DNA of 37,561 bases from Amphimedon queenslandica (Eukaryota > Porifera > Demospongiae > Haplosclerida > Niphatidae), in the NCBI RefSeq assembly GCF_000090795.2, contig NW_003546478.1, positions 26,672-64,232 of the forward strand. Direction: 5' to 3'. Both the position numbers and the translations under genes were made by a program. The notes under the pieces were generated by a model that worked only from the letters and a program-made list of their open reading frames with translations, was not told the DNA's origin and ran no database searches. Below are positions 24,101 to 34,989 of this stretch, piece after piece. Numbering within the stretch: the first letter of the stretch is position 1; every line of letters starts with the position of its first letter.

Positions 24101-25833
24101 TATAAAAATGCCTGATATTAAATATATGACATGTACTTGTGTGTGACTGGTTGTTGAGGGATATCCATTAACATAAGACTATCAATATCCTTATTAGGAT
24201 TACAACCACACGACTGACATGAGGAGGAAAGGGGGAGGGGAAGGGGAGGAGCTGATGGTTGAGGATCTGGTACAATAGAAACAGGTTGCACCTATAAGCA
24301 TAAAAATACATATCATGTGATATTATAAGCTTGTTGCATGTGAGTACATATACATGTATATGTGAATGTGAATGTTTTGTTGTTTTACAAATTCACACTA
24401 TTTTTAAATGTACATGTTTACGATAGTAAAGAGTAAAGGAAAGCTGACAACCACATAATGTACACACAACATGATGAGCTCTTAAATCAGTTAACAAGCC
24501 TCTTTCTCTTTGTTGTCTTGTTCTTCTTTTACAGAGACCATCCTCCATGTCGGGTGGCCATGTTCATTAGGAGTGAGTTGTGAATCGCAAGTGGATTCGT
24601 CTATATCATCATAAACCACACCCTTTGCCACACCCTTGAACCTCTTGGTCTACATAAAACAAATGAACACAATGTAAAATCTACATGCACTGAATTCATA
24701 ATAGTAAATTTTATATTGATTGTGAGTGTACACCGTATGAATGTGTTATTATGTTGGTACTTTTGCTTTCTTGTTTGTGATTAGAGGACGGAATCGTTTC
24801 TTGCATGGTTTGAAGTCATCGTTGTCATCATCATCACCATCATCTTGTAGATTATCATCTTTATCTTTAATAACGATGAAAATAATAACAATTAATAACA
24901 AACAGTTACTCATACCATTATTACTAGTAGCAGTAGTATTATCGTGGCAAGTAGCAGCTGTATTGCACTGAACAGTACATGAAGTATCACCAACAGGACC
25001 AGTAGTAGCAAAAGTATCAGTAGCAACAGAATCAGTTACATTAGCTCCAGTAGTAGTAATTGGATCAATTACATTAGCTTTAGTTAGATCAGGACCAGTA
25101 GCAATAGAACCAGTATTAGTAAGAGGATTAGCAGGTGGTGCTGTAGTATCTGGTATAATGGTATTAGGAGGAACATCAGTCACTAGTGAAGAGTTAATAG
25201 TCTCATTGATTGGTTGACATGTATTAGTGGTAGATTGAACTTGAGTCTTCTTAATATCAGTATGACATGTACACTGACAGAGTGTCCCTCCTCCATTTTC
25301 ATCCCCAGCATTAGGTAGTATAGAACTGTTACATGAGGTGGTTGTATTGTTAGTATTGGGTTCAGTGGATGAGGGTTGTTTGGGTTCATTGGATGAGGTG
25401 AGTTTGGATTCATAGCTGTGTTTCTGCCATGCTATTGTGGAGCAGAGCAAAGCAAGACTCTTCCCACTACCTGTTGGACTCTCCAATAAAGCATTGTCAC
25501 TTTTATTAAGAGCTTGAATAATTTGAGAGAGAAGAGAAACGAGAGAGAAAGAGAAAAGAAAGTTAAGGAGAAAAGAGAATAAGCGAAATGAAAGATGAAC
25601 ATAACCCCCATTATTTACTCTTGACATAACATTACATATAAACATATGAAAAGGGTTAAAATTACAATTTTTTCACTTTCCTACCCATATTAGCTTTACA
25701 CTGTATTTAAAAGTTAATATCAATTTACTTTAGACATCATCTGGAGTTGAGTGGGATAGGGTTTGCATGGGAAGCGTACAGGAATGCCAGATATTGGATA
25801 CAGATCATTCCTAACCTCCTTAGGAGCCTCCAT
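21155..25833 (-). pseudogene. FANCJ fragment, copy 2 (5' half only)
   Basis: Near-identical to the first part of the intact FANCJ gene: ATG at 25833, Walker A exon (about 25480-24930), KKRFRPL exon, YGTRTHKQ exon, Fe-S cysteine exons, DEAH exon (about 22470) and exons to [14 protein letters not shown] (21239-21282). Homology stops at about 21155, so motifs IV-VI and the C-terminal tail are absent. The exon that should end near 24500 has lost its GT donor through a deletion of about 44 bp relative to copy 1 and would read into a stop. Other exons remain open, so the copy is recent. It could still give a short transcript, but not an active helicase. Confidence 0.85.
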
Positions 25834-25952
25834 TTTATAAATACACGTGACGTGACCGCCCAAAATGGGTGTGGTGATTCTATTTTGCATGCATTTGCAG
25901 CATGTCATGTTTGCACAAACAGACTTGGCTATAACAGACACAGTAAATTTTT
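25834..25952. promoter_or_regulatory. Bidirectional promoter, FANCJ fragment 2 / SRCR copy 2
   Basis: A 119-bp spacer between divergent start codons with CACGTG (25844-25849), a repeated CGTGAC and GCCCAAAATGGGTGTGG. It differs from the copy-1 promoter by a 5-bp CGTGA duplication and point changes. Confidence 0.65.
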
Positions 25953-26083
25953 ATGATGTTCAACTACCTGGTCTTTGTTAGCGTATTTTGTGTAGCAGTT
26001 AGATTTGCTGAAGGAACATGTACTAGGGGAGCCATCAGATATGATCCAGAATACAGCAATACAGTTGTACAGATTTGTTTTAA

Positions 26084-28051
26084 CGAGACACCTACGGTGC
26101 GTGGCCTCACCCCTATAGCTGTTTGATTATCAAAATTAAAAGAACTTTAACATGCAAATTGCATATATATAAAACAAGTGTACTCCTGAAGAATAGCAGC
26201 TAGCTTGGATAGATCTACCAGACTACCTGCAGAAGTAGCAGCATGCAAGCTAATCCAGCTACTCCCAAATTGGAGGTGTGGCATGACATCATCAACCATT
26301 AATTAATAATTATTGTTTGATGGCAGCAACCCTAGCTGCAACAAGAAGTTTCAGATTTTTCTCTTCTTATAAGTGCTATATGACATTATAATGGCACAAA
26401 TACTGTTGCCTAGATGTAAATTGAGTGATTTGAGAGAGTTTAGGACCTTTAGACTACCTACAATTCACTCGGGTTGAAATTCAAGAAGCTATAACTCACC
26501 AACAAGAAAGATTTAAAGAGTGCCACACATATTAAAACAATAACTAGTCTTGATCTACTGGAAAAGAGTCTCATTTACCTCCAGAGTACTACCGCTATTG
26601 CTGGGCATTTTCTCATGAGATAAAAAGCTTCTACTAGCTAGAGCTGCTCTCTAAACATCTCAAGGCAGTAAAGCAAGACTTTTCCTCACAGAAGAGAAGC
26701 TCTCACAGATATAGAGTGCGCAATTATAAAGATATACATTCTCAAAGACAAAAGAGAGCACACAGAATGAATGAACGAGAGCACTAAAGTGCGTACCCTC
26801 GACACAATCTGTATGTAACAGTTTCAATAAATTAAGAGAAAATAATTGGTGAAAGTTTTGAGACAAAGAAGAAGCTTCAGCATGTACTAGATTTATTAAA
26901 ACTTAGTGAATGTTTTGAGACAGACAGAGAATTTTTTGTTTTTTTAGACAAAGAGCTCCAGCATATTTGCTGCACTGCTGCTAGCTGCAGCAATGTAAAG
27001 GTGTGGCTGCAATGAAGGTGTGGCTCAATCAAGCCATGCTCCACCCGCACACACAGTAAATGGTGGCACATGGCCCTAAGTGGTGAAGAAAGCTTTAGTT
27101 TTTCTCGACTTTTAAACAGTTTAGCATACATTTGTTAGGCTCTATTTGTTGCATACAAACTGCTATCTAGTCCCTAATGTTAAAAGACTCTGGCCGCTAC
27201 TTCGGGAGAAGAGAGCCTCGTCTAAACTCACAAGGTATGAAAGTTTGGGCTATCATATCTTTAAAACGAAGAAGATTGTGGAGCAATTCCTCTCATATTA
27301 ATGAAAGATGAGGCTTTGCTTTATTGTTTTATCTGCCCTGTTGCTCTTTTGCTTTCACTANNNNNNNNNNTGCTAGCTGCAGCAATGTAAAGGTGTGGCT
27401 GCAATGAAGGTGTGGCTCAATCAAGCCATGCTCCACCCGCACACACAGTAAATGGTGGCACATGGCCCTAGAGTGGTGAAGAAAGCTTTAGTTTTTCTCG
27501 ACTTTTAAACAGTTTAGCATACATTTGTTAGGCTCTATTTGTTGCATACAAACTGCTATCTAGTCCCTAATGTTAAAAGACTCTGGCCGCTACTTCGGGA
27601 GAAGAGAGCCTCGTCTAAACTCACAAGGTATGAAAGTTTGGGCTATCATATCTTTAAAACGAAGAAGATTGTGGAGCAATTCCTCTCATATTAATGAAAG
27701 ATGAGGCTTTGCTTTATTGTTTTATCTGCCCTGTTGCTCTTTTGCTTTCACTACGAAAGAGCTGCAGGAGAGCCGACTACGTTTGGCGACTTTGCCAGCT
27801 TCTTTTACCACGGAAAAGACAAATCAAGGATTCCCAAGACAGAGAATAACTTTTTCTAGAGCCAGTGTTGATTATAAGACTCTCTAGGACAAGACAAGAA
27901 AGCAGTGTCAGCTCAAAAGTGGAGGTCAAAGCGAACACACAGACAGGACGACTGCTTTACCCTCGACCAACGCCTACGCGGTCTCGGGTAATGAAACACA
28001 GACAGACAAACCGAGTACCTAGTCCTCGCCTACGCAAAGCTGGGCGAGGCC
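26084..28051 (+). mobile_element. Non-autonomous element, no long TIR, AA target duplication (longer copy)
   Basis: Inserted in SRCR copy 2 exon 1. Left end CGAGACACC...GGTGCGTGGCC, right end GCAAAGCTGGGCGAGGCC. Copy 1 of the gene shows the empty site, and AA is present on both sides. An inverted relative lies at 32029-33013. Each end has a small hairpin: CACC/GGTG at one, CTCGCC/GGCGAG at the other. Both ends contain GGCCTC(G/A)CCC when read inward. No transposase-like ORF. The true length is about 390 bp less because of an assembly duplication. Confidence 0.75.
26977..27753. other. Assembly artefact: N gap flanked by duplicated contig ends
   Basis: Ten Ns occupy 27361-27370. The ~383 bp before the gap (26977-27360) recur directly after it (27371-27753) with a single one-base difference (CCCTAAGTGG versus CCCTAGAGTGG). 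This is the signature of two overlapping contig ends scaffolded instead of merged. Confidence 0.88.
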
Positions 28052-29591
28052 AATAATAGATGGGGATATATCTGTGCAAGCAGTAGTGAAAGTCAAAGGA
28101 AAAGAATAGCTAATGTAATCTGTCAACAGATGGGATATTCTAGACACTTAGATACTGGTATGTACTGATGTTAAATTGATTGATTTCATGTCATGATTTG
28201 CCACGTGATAGGGATCAATCAGATAAAAATAGAACCTGCTCCTAAACCTGGTTTTATAGGATGGCTTTATTGCTCAGATAAACCAATTTCACAGCAGAGC
28301 ATTTTAGATTGTTCATATCTAGTTTATGAGCCAGCTTATTCCGATTCAATTTGTTCTGATAACTACAACCACTATATTGCTGCTAGTAATTGTACCAATA
28401 CCTCAGTCTGTCAAAATGGACAGATACAATTACTTGATACTAATGCTATATTTCTGTGTGTAAATGGAGAGTGGCATGCATTATGTGGTACATCATGGTC
28501 CTATACTCAAGCACAAGTTGTATGTAGACAATTAGGAAAGAATGCACAAGGTATACAGATACTAATGCATTATGATGAGTTGTGTACAAATGTTATTGTA
28601 GGAGCTATGCCAGTTAATGTTTCAGTACCTGCCAATATTTCAGTTTTACAAGCTAAGTTTGAATGTTATGGATATGAAAAGTTTCTTTACAACTGTTCAG
28701 ATCATCGCTCATTCTCCTGTGATAATCTAATATCTCAAACTGAAATCACTGTTGCTGGTGTTACATGTCAAAGTAAAGTTTGATTGTATTATTATTAATT
28801 TTGGTAATATTTTATTTATAGGCTTGCCTGGCCATCCTTCAAGTCTTACTGTCAATACCCAACAGTCAGATATTATATTACATTGGGAATATGATGATGC
28901 TAATAATGTGTCTAATTTCAGTGTTTACTGTAAGCATAATAGGACTATTGATCCTCAACTGCACTTAAATTTCAAAACTGAGCTAAGCTTGCTGACAAAG
29001 AACAACAATGCAACACTGATTGGTTTATTAGCCAATACTGTGTACACATGCTGTGTGTCTGCTGTATTCCCTTATATGGAAACTGAATCAACATGCATTA
29101 ATGTAACAAAAGGTGAGCTTTTAATTATTTTAACTTTAAAATTATTCTATATTTAGCTAGTGCCACACCATCATCATCAAATCGAACTATCCCATGGATT
29201 GGGGGAATATTTATTGGTATCATTATCAGTGCAGTGTTTGTTATTATCTTATTATTGATTATCAAAATTGTCATTACAAGAAGAAGTAAAGACAAACAAT
29301 TTAAACCCAACAATAGGTAATCAACTACTTTATTTTATAACACTATAATGGTATTACTTTTAAAGGTCATCAATACAAAATGATAATGGTCAAAATATTG
29401 GAGTTTATTCTGAACTGTCGCAAAATTATTTCGAGCCTTTTTCTAATAGGAGGGATCCTGCAATTTCTTGTACTAATGATTATGAGAGTCCTGTTGATGT
29501 GAATAGAATGACTGTTAATGATGATCCAGTTTATTCACTGGCTGAAACTGAGGAAGAAACTGGTAACTATGACAAGTTACAAAGGAATTAA

Positions 29592-29779
29592 CTGGGGCAT
29601 TAATTTTTAATGTTAAAGTGTATTTCAGTTTTATTACCATTATTGTACATTTTATACGCATCATGTGACTCACTGACTGCTCAATGGGTGTGGTTATCAT
29701 AGCTGGTGTACGTGTGTATATAAGCATACAGCAACATGCACATGCAATAGCTCAGTAACTTCCTAGAAAGCTGTAAACT
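29592..29779 (+). promoter_or_regulatory. Promoter of SRCR copy 3: relic of the shared boxes plus a TATA box
   Basis: No FANCJ exon lies upstream. Degenerate versions of the shared boxes remain, CATGTGAC (29662-29669) and AATGGGTGTGGTTAT (29683-29697), and a TATATAAG box (29717-29724) sits 56 bp before the ATG. The other copies lack a TATA box. Confidence 0.55.
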
Positions 29780-31617
29780 ATGGTACATTTCAATATGTTG
29801 TTCAAGAGGTACCAGTTGGCCCACTTCCTTATCTGTGTCAGCATAGCTGTTGTGGCAGTTGAATTTGCTGAAGGAACATGCACTAAAGGAGCCATCAGAT
29901 ATGATCCAGAATACAGTAATACAGTTGTACAGATATGTTTTAATAATAGATGGGGATACATCTGTACAGACAATAATAAAGAAACCAGGCAAAGAATAGC
30001 TAACATAATCTGCCAACAGATGGGATATTCTAGACACTCTGAATCTGATACTGGTACATGTATATATTATGTTTAAGTTGATTTTTTTTGTTATGATGTG
30101 CCATCATGTAGGCATCACTCGGATAAGATTAAATCCTGCTCCTAAACCTAGTTTTATTGGATGGATTTATTGTTCAGATAAACCAATTCCACAGCAGAGC
30201 ATTTTAGATTGCTCGCATCAAGTTTATAGCTATCGCTATCGGCCCAATCTGACATGTCCTAACTACTATATTGCTGCCAGTAATTGTATCAATACCTCAG
30301 TCTGTCAAAATGGACAGATACAATTACTTGATACTAATGCTGTATTGCTGTGTGTAAATGGAGAGTGGTATGCATTATGTAGTACAACATGGTCCTCTAC
30401 TCAAGCACAAGTTGTATGTAGACAATTAGGAAAGAATACAAAAGGTATAGAAGAAGCTCATTCTGTATGATATGTGTATAATAATTGTAGGAGCTATCAC
30501 AGTCCCAGTGCCTGCCAATTATTCAGTATTACCAGCTAATTTTGAATGTCATGGGAATGAAAAGTTTCTTTGTAACTGCACAGATTCAGACAGCCAGTAC
30601 ACCTGTAGTAATTCTTTTACTGAAACTGTAGCTGGTGTTATGTGTCAAGGTAAAGTTTGATTCTATTGTTAAATAATTATTCTACTCATAGATTTGCCTG
30701 GTCCTCCTTCAAATCTTACTGTCAATAACCAACAGTCAGATATTATATTACATTGGGAATATACTGATGATGCTAATGGTGTGTCCAATTTCAGTGTTTA
30801 CTGTAAACATAACAAGATTGTTGATCCTCAGCTGCACTTGAATATCAAAACTGAGCTAAGCTTGCTGACAAAGAACAACAGTGCAGCACTGATTGGTTTA
30901 TTAGCCAATACTGTGTACACATGCTGTGTGTCTGCTGTATTCCCTTATATGGAGACTGAATCGACATGCATTAATGTAACAAAAGGTCAGCTTTGTAATT
31001 TTAATTTAAAATATATTCTATTTGCAGGGTTTCAAGAAGCTGGCTCTAGCAATTCTTCTACATTATCATCTACTCCTGCTGGTAACTTAAAGAATATAAA
31101 ATTAATGGTTTCATTATTGTGTATTTTGTTACAGCTACTGCTACTGTAGCATCATCATCATCAAATGGAGCTATCTCATGGATTGGTGGAATATTCATTG
31201 GTATCATTATCAGTGCAGTGTTTGTTATTATCTTACTATTGATTATCAAAATTGTCATTACAAGAAGAAGTAAAGACAAACAATTTAAGCCTAACAAAAG
31301 GTATAATCAAATACTTTACTTATATAAGTATATGGTATTACTTATAAAGGTCATCATTACAAAGTGATAATGTAAATGTCACATCCACTGTTTACCATCA
31401 GTCAAGAGGTCAGACTCAGAATATTGGGATTTATTCTGATCTGTCGCAAAATCAATTTGAGCCGTTTTCCAATGGGAGGGATCCTGCAATTCCTGATGCT
31501 AATGATTATGAGAGTCCTATTGATGTGAATATAATGACTGTTAATGGTGATCCAGTTTATTCTCTGGCTGAAACTGAGGAAGAAACTGATAACTATGACA
31601 AGTTACAAAGGAATTAA
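29780..31617 (+). CDS. SRCR receptor copy 3: two SRCR, FN3, TM, full cytoplasmic tail
   Basis: Exons 29780-30053, 30112-30444, 30491-30649, 30692-30985, 31028-31081, 31135-31300 and 31350-31617 total 1548 nt (515 aa), all phases agreeing. The leader is longer than in the other copies: MVHFNMLFKRYQL precedes the hydrophobic core. Two SRCR domains, FN3, Ser/Thr linker, a transmembrane helix (about 31170-31260) and a complete tail follow, with YSDL, YESP, PVYSLAE and an acidic run leading to NYDKLQRN. It is the best complete reference for the family in this window. Domain calls by eye; ligand unknown, cell-surface recognition inferred. Confidence 0.85.
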
Positions 31618-31868
31618 CTTCGTCATGAAAATATTAATAATCATTTTATATTCCATCAACTATTTTATAATTTTGTTGCTATTATAATGCATAGCTAATA
31701 CAAATGGTATAAATTAAGTTTGTGTTGCACCCATGAAAGCTCTTGGTCTGGTTACAAATTAACAGATAGTGAATGCACATAGACATAGATCTATAAGCAT
31801 TATAATGTAAAAATTGTGCTACAACATGTACCTTTATGCAATATAATGTACTGGAGGTGCTTTTGGTA
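31618..31868. other. Spacer between SRCR copy 3 and FANCJ fragment 3
   Basis: AT-rich sequence with no gene, repeat or clear poly(A) signal that I can support. Homology to the FANCJ intron starts at about 31869, marking the duplication breakpoint. Confidence 0.6.
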
Positions 31869-32028
31869 CATAATAACACAACACAATACAACATGTAATG
31901 GAGACCCATTCAATTTCAGTACTTTAATAAAGACTGTTTCTGATATACATGTACACAAAATCTCCAAGTACATGTACCTGCTTCTGTGAACATAAACATA
32001 CATGTATGTATAAACAACACGTATTGTT

Positions 32029-33013
32029 GGCCTCGCCCAGCTTTGCGTAGGCGAGGACTAGGTACTCGGTTTGTCTGTCTGTCATTCATTCATTCTGTGT
32101 GCTAGATTTTGTCTTTGAGAATGTATATCTTTACAATCGCGTGCTCTAAACCTGTGAGAGCTTCTCTTCTGTTAGGAAAAGTCTTGCTTTACTGCTTCGA
32201 GATGTTTCGAGAACAGCTCTAGGTAGTACAAGCTTTTTAACTCACGAGAAAATGCCCAGCAATAGCGGTAGTACTCTGGATGTAAATGAGACTCTTTCCC
32301 AGTAGATCAAGGCTATTTATTTATTTAATATGTGTGGGACTCTTTAAATCTTCCTTTTTGGTGAGTTATAGCTACTCGAATTTCATCCCGAGTAAAGTGC
32401 TGTAGCAGTAGTTCGCTAGTCCATGGCTAGTCTAAGGATCCTAAACTCTCTTAAGTCACTCAATCTATCTAGGCAACAGTATTTGTGCCATTATAACATC
32501 ATATAGCGCTTAGAAGAAGAGAAAAAAACGTGAAGCTTCCCTCTCACATGGTCTTGTTGCATTAATGCCACGCCTCCAAGCAGGAGTTGGCCCTGCAGCT
32601 TGCCAGTTCTGCAAGCATGCAAGAGCTAGTGTAACTGCAGCTAGGAAGCTAGCTGTTATGATAATCCCTCGGCCTCAAAAGCACAATTTCTATTTTTTTG
32701 CATAGCATGTTTATGATATTGTGGCCACAACAATAGCTGTGGTTGTGAAACCCATGATGTTTTTAAAATGAGAGTGCAATAAGTATAAATATACTGTATA
32801 AATAAGTGATAAATCTTGAGATGCTAATGGGAATTTATGAACACGTTTTACCAATTTTTGGGATTCTAGAGTCCCATCATACTTTTCACACTTGCTTAGT
32901 CCAGGCTGTCAGCACTTTTGATCTATATCATTTAAATATACTGGCTTAGGCTAGCTAAGTATAACACATCCCAAGCAGCTTTAGGGGCGAGGCCACGCAC
33001 CTTTGGTGTCTCG
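32029..33013 (-). mobile_element. Non-autonomous element, no long TIR, TT target duplication (shorter copy)
   Basis: Inverted relative of the element at 26084-28051. It begins GGCCTCGCCCAGCTTTGC and ends GGTGTCTCG. TT is duplicated at the borders, and FANCJ copies 1 and 2 show the empty or unrelated site. Internal sequence, for example around 32110-32290, is the reverse complement of about 26560-26790. About half of the longer copy is missing, so it is an internal-deletion derivative. Confidence 0.78.
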
Positions 33014-33257
33014 TTTTATACATTAATGATGATGGATGATATACATTTATGACCTTTAAACATAATGGTTCATGTACATGTATATAAAATGCCTCATATT
33101 AAAGTATATAATAAGTATACTTGTGTGTGACTGGTTGTTGAGGGATATCCATTAACATGATAAGACCATCAATATCCTTATTAGGATTACAACCACACGA
33201 CTGACAAGAAGAGGAAAGGGGAGGGGAAGGGGAGGGGCTGATGGTTGAGGATCTGGT

Positions 33258-34017
33258 CATAGATATTAGAGTAAATGAAAGGGATAGGAAACTTCCGTTG
33301 CATGGGCGGATTATTCCATTGAGATTATTAGGTTGCCTAGCAACTTAAGCTAGTTACCCCTGGCCAGACTTGCTCTCTCCATCTCTGCAGCACTGATTCT
33401 CACCTATAGCACTCACACAGTAGTGATTGCAGTGCCATATGATACTTCAAAGTAATCAGCTGGTAGACCACTATCATGCTATAGCCAAATATAACAAGAT
33501 TAGGCTCTTCTATTGCATTTATTAGCGATTAAAAGTTAAAAAAGTACTAGTTTGTTCTTTGGTCCCCATTATCTCAAAAGCAATATTATAAATGAAAGAT
33601 TTAAAGCAAGCCCCTATTAAAGAATTCTTTTCTTTAGGTCTTCCAACTTTAATAATTCCAAAAGCTTGTTTTCTCGACATTTTATGCTCAAAAACAAGTA
33701 AATTTTTCGTATTTAGTTGGGTACCATTATCTCACTGCTTGAACGAGTAATGACTAAAGAGACTTAAGATACAGAATCTAGATGAGTTATTCTGGGTCTT
33801 CCGCCCATTATCTTGTCTTTGCAAAGCATACTTTTGCTATTACAAGGGACGAATTAAGGCCTAGTCAGGCTAGTCGCCCATTGTGGCGATGGAAAATATT
33901 CAAAAAAATAACAGCTAGAGTATACTAGTATCCGGATTCCTCCGCTTTCTAGGGTAAATAGCTTGATTTCCCGGGAACGGAAGTTTCCTATCCCTTTCAT
34001 TTACTCTAATATCTATG
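33258..34017. mobile_element. 760-bp element with perfect 42-bp TIRs and 7-bp target duplication
   Basis: 33258-33299 and 33976-34017 are perfect inverted repeats starting CATAGATATTAGAG. ATCTGGT is duplicated on each side (33251-33257, 34018-34024). FANCJ copies 1 and 2 show the single-copy empty site within exon 5. No ORF of note, so it is a non-autonomous DNA transposon. A 46-bp relative lies at 35767-35812. Confidence 0.9.
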
Positions 34018-34890
34018 ATCTGGTACAATAGAAACAGGTTGCATCTATAAACATAAATACATATAATTATGATCGTGTGAAATTGTAGGTTTGTTATGTG
34101 TGTACACGTACATGTATATGTGAATGTGAATGTTATGTTGTTTTACAAATTCACACTACTTTTACATGTCTGTGTTTATAATAGTAAAGAATAAAGGAAA
34201 GCTGACAAACACATAATGTACACACAACATGATGAGCTCTTAAATCAGTAAACAAGGATAAAGAAAGAGTGGGGCAGGTGTTGAGGGTAAATGTACCTCT
34301 TTCTCTTTATCGTCTTGTTGTTCTTTTACAGAGACCATCCTCCATGTCGGGTGACCATCCTCCATGTCGGGTGACCATGTTCATTAGGAGTGAGTTGTGA
34401 GTCACAAGTGGACTCGTCTATATCATCATAAACCACACCCTTTGCCACAACCTTGAACCTCTTGGTCTACATAATACAAATGAACAAAAATATAACACCT
34501 ACATGCACTGAATTCATAATAGTGAATTCTATGTATTGATTGTGAATGTATAAATGTGTTATTATGTTGGTACTTTTGCTTTCTTGTTTGTGATCAGAGG
34601 ACGGAATCGTTTCTTGATTGGTTTAAAGTCATCGTTGTCATCGTTGTCACTGTCATCTTGCAGATTATCAACAGTAGTGTCTTTACCTTCAATAACAATG
34701 AAAATAATAATAATAATAAAAATAAAAATAATAATAATAATAATAATAACAATAATAATAAACAGTTACTCATACCATTATTACTAGTAGCAGTAGTATT
34801 ATCTTGGTAATTAGTAGCTGTATTGGACTGAACAGTACATGAAGTATCACCAACAGGACCAGTAGCAGTAGAACCAGTAGCAATAGAACC

Positions 34891-34989
34891 AGTTACATTA
34901 GCTTTAGTAATAGTAATTGTATCAGTTACATTAGCTTCAGTAATAGTAATTGTATCAGTTACATTAGCTTCAGTAATAGTAATTGTATC
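34891..34989 (-). repeat. 33-nt coding minisatellite in FANCJ fragment 3
   Basis: Three tandem 33-nt units (34891, 34924, 34957) encode ITITEANVTDT-type peptides between Walker A and the KKRFRPL segment. Copies 1 and 2 have a shorter, diverged version of the Thr-rich linker here. Confidence 0.85.

Larger units (their letters stand above)
25953..29591 (+). pseudogene. SRCR receptor copy 2, interrupted in exon 1 by a mobile element
   Basis: Exon 1 starts at 25953 with the same leader as copy 1, runs to 26083, is cut by an element (26084-28051) and resumes at 28052-28157. Later exons fit 28212-28550, 28602-28772, 28822-29112, 29157-29316 and 29366-29591. The short Ser/Thr linker exon is missing, so FN3 joins directly to the transmembrane exon. 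The cytoplasmic tail is shortened after the junction but keeps YSEL, YESP and YDKLQRN. All exons after the insertion stay open and the domain pattern is intact, so inactivation is recent, or the downstream part is expressed from another start. Classed as a pseudogene because the element splits the first SRCR domain. Confidence 0.75.

Noticed and set aside
24741-24971. Plus-strand frame with a Ser-rich, hydrophobic end (also at 34554-34787)
   Set aside because: Antisense of the FANCJ fragment exon and its flanking intron; recurs only because the locus is duplicated.
27865-28056. 63-aa open frame at the right end of the longer element
   Set aside because: The shorter copy lacks most of this region, and there is no recognisable domain or start context.
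32029-33013. Possible Helitron
   Set aside because: Helitrons insert between A and T without target duplication and end in CTRR after a hairpin; this element has AA/TT at the borders and no CTRR end.
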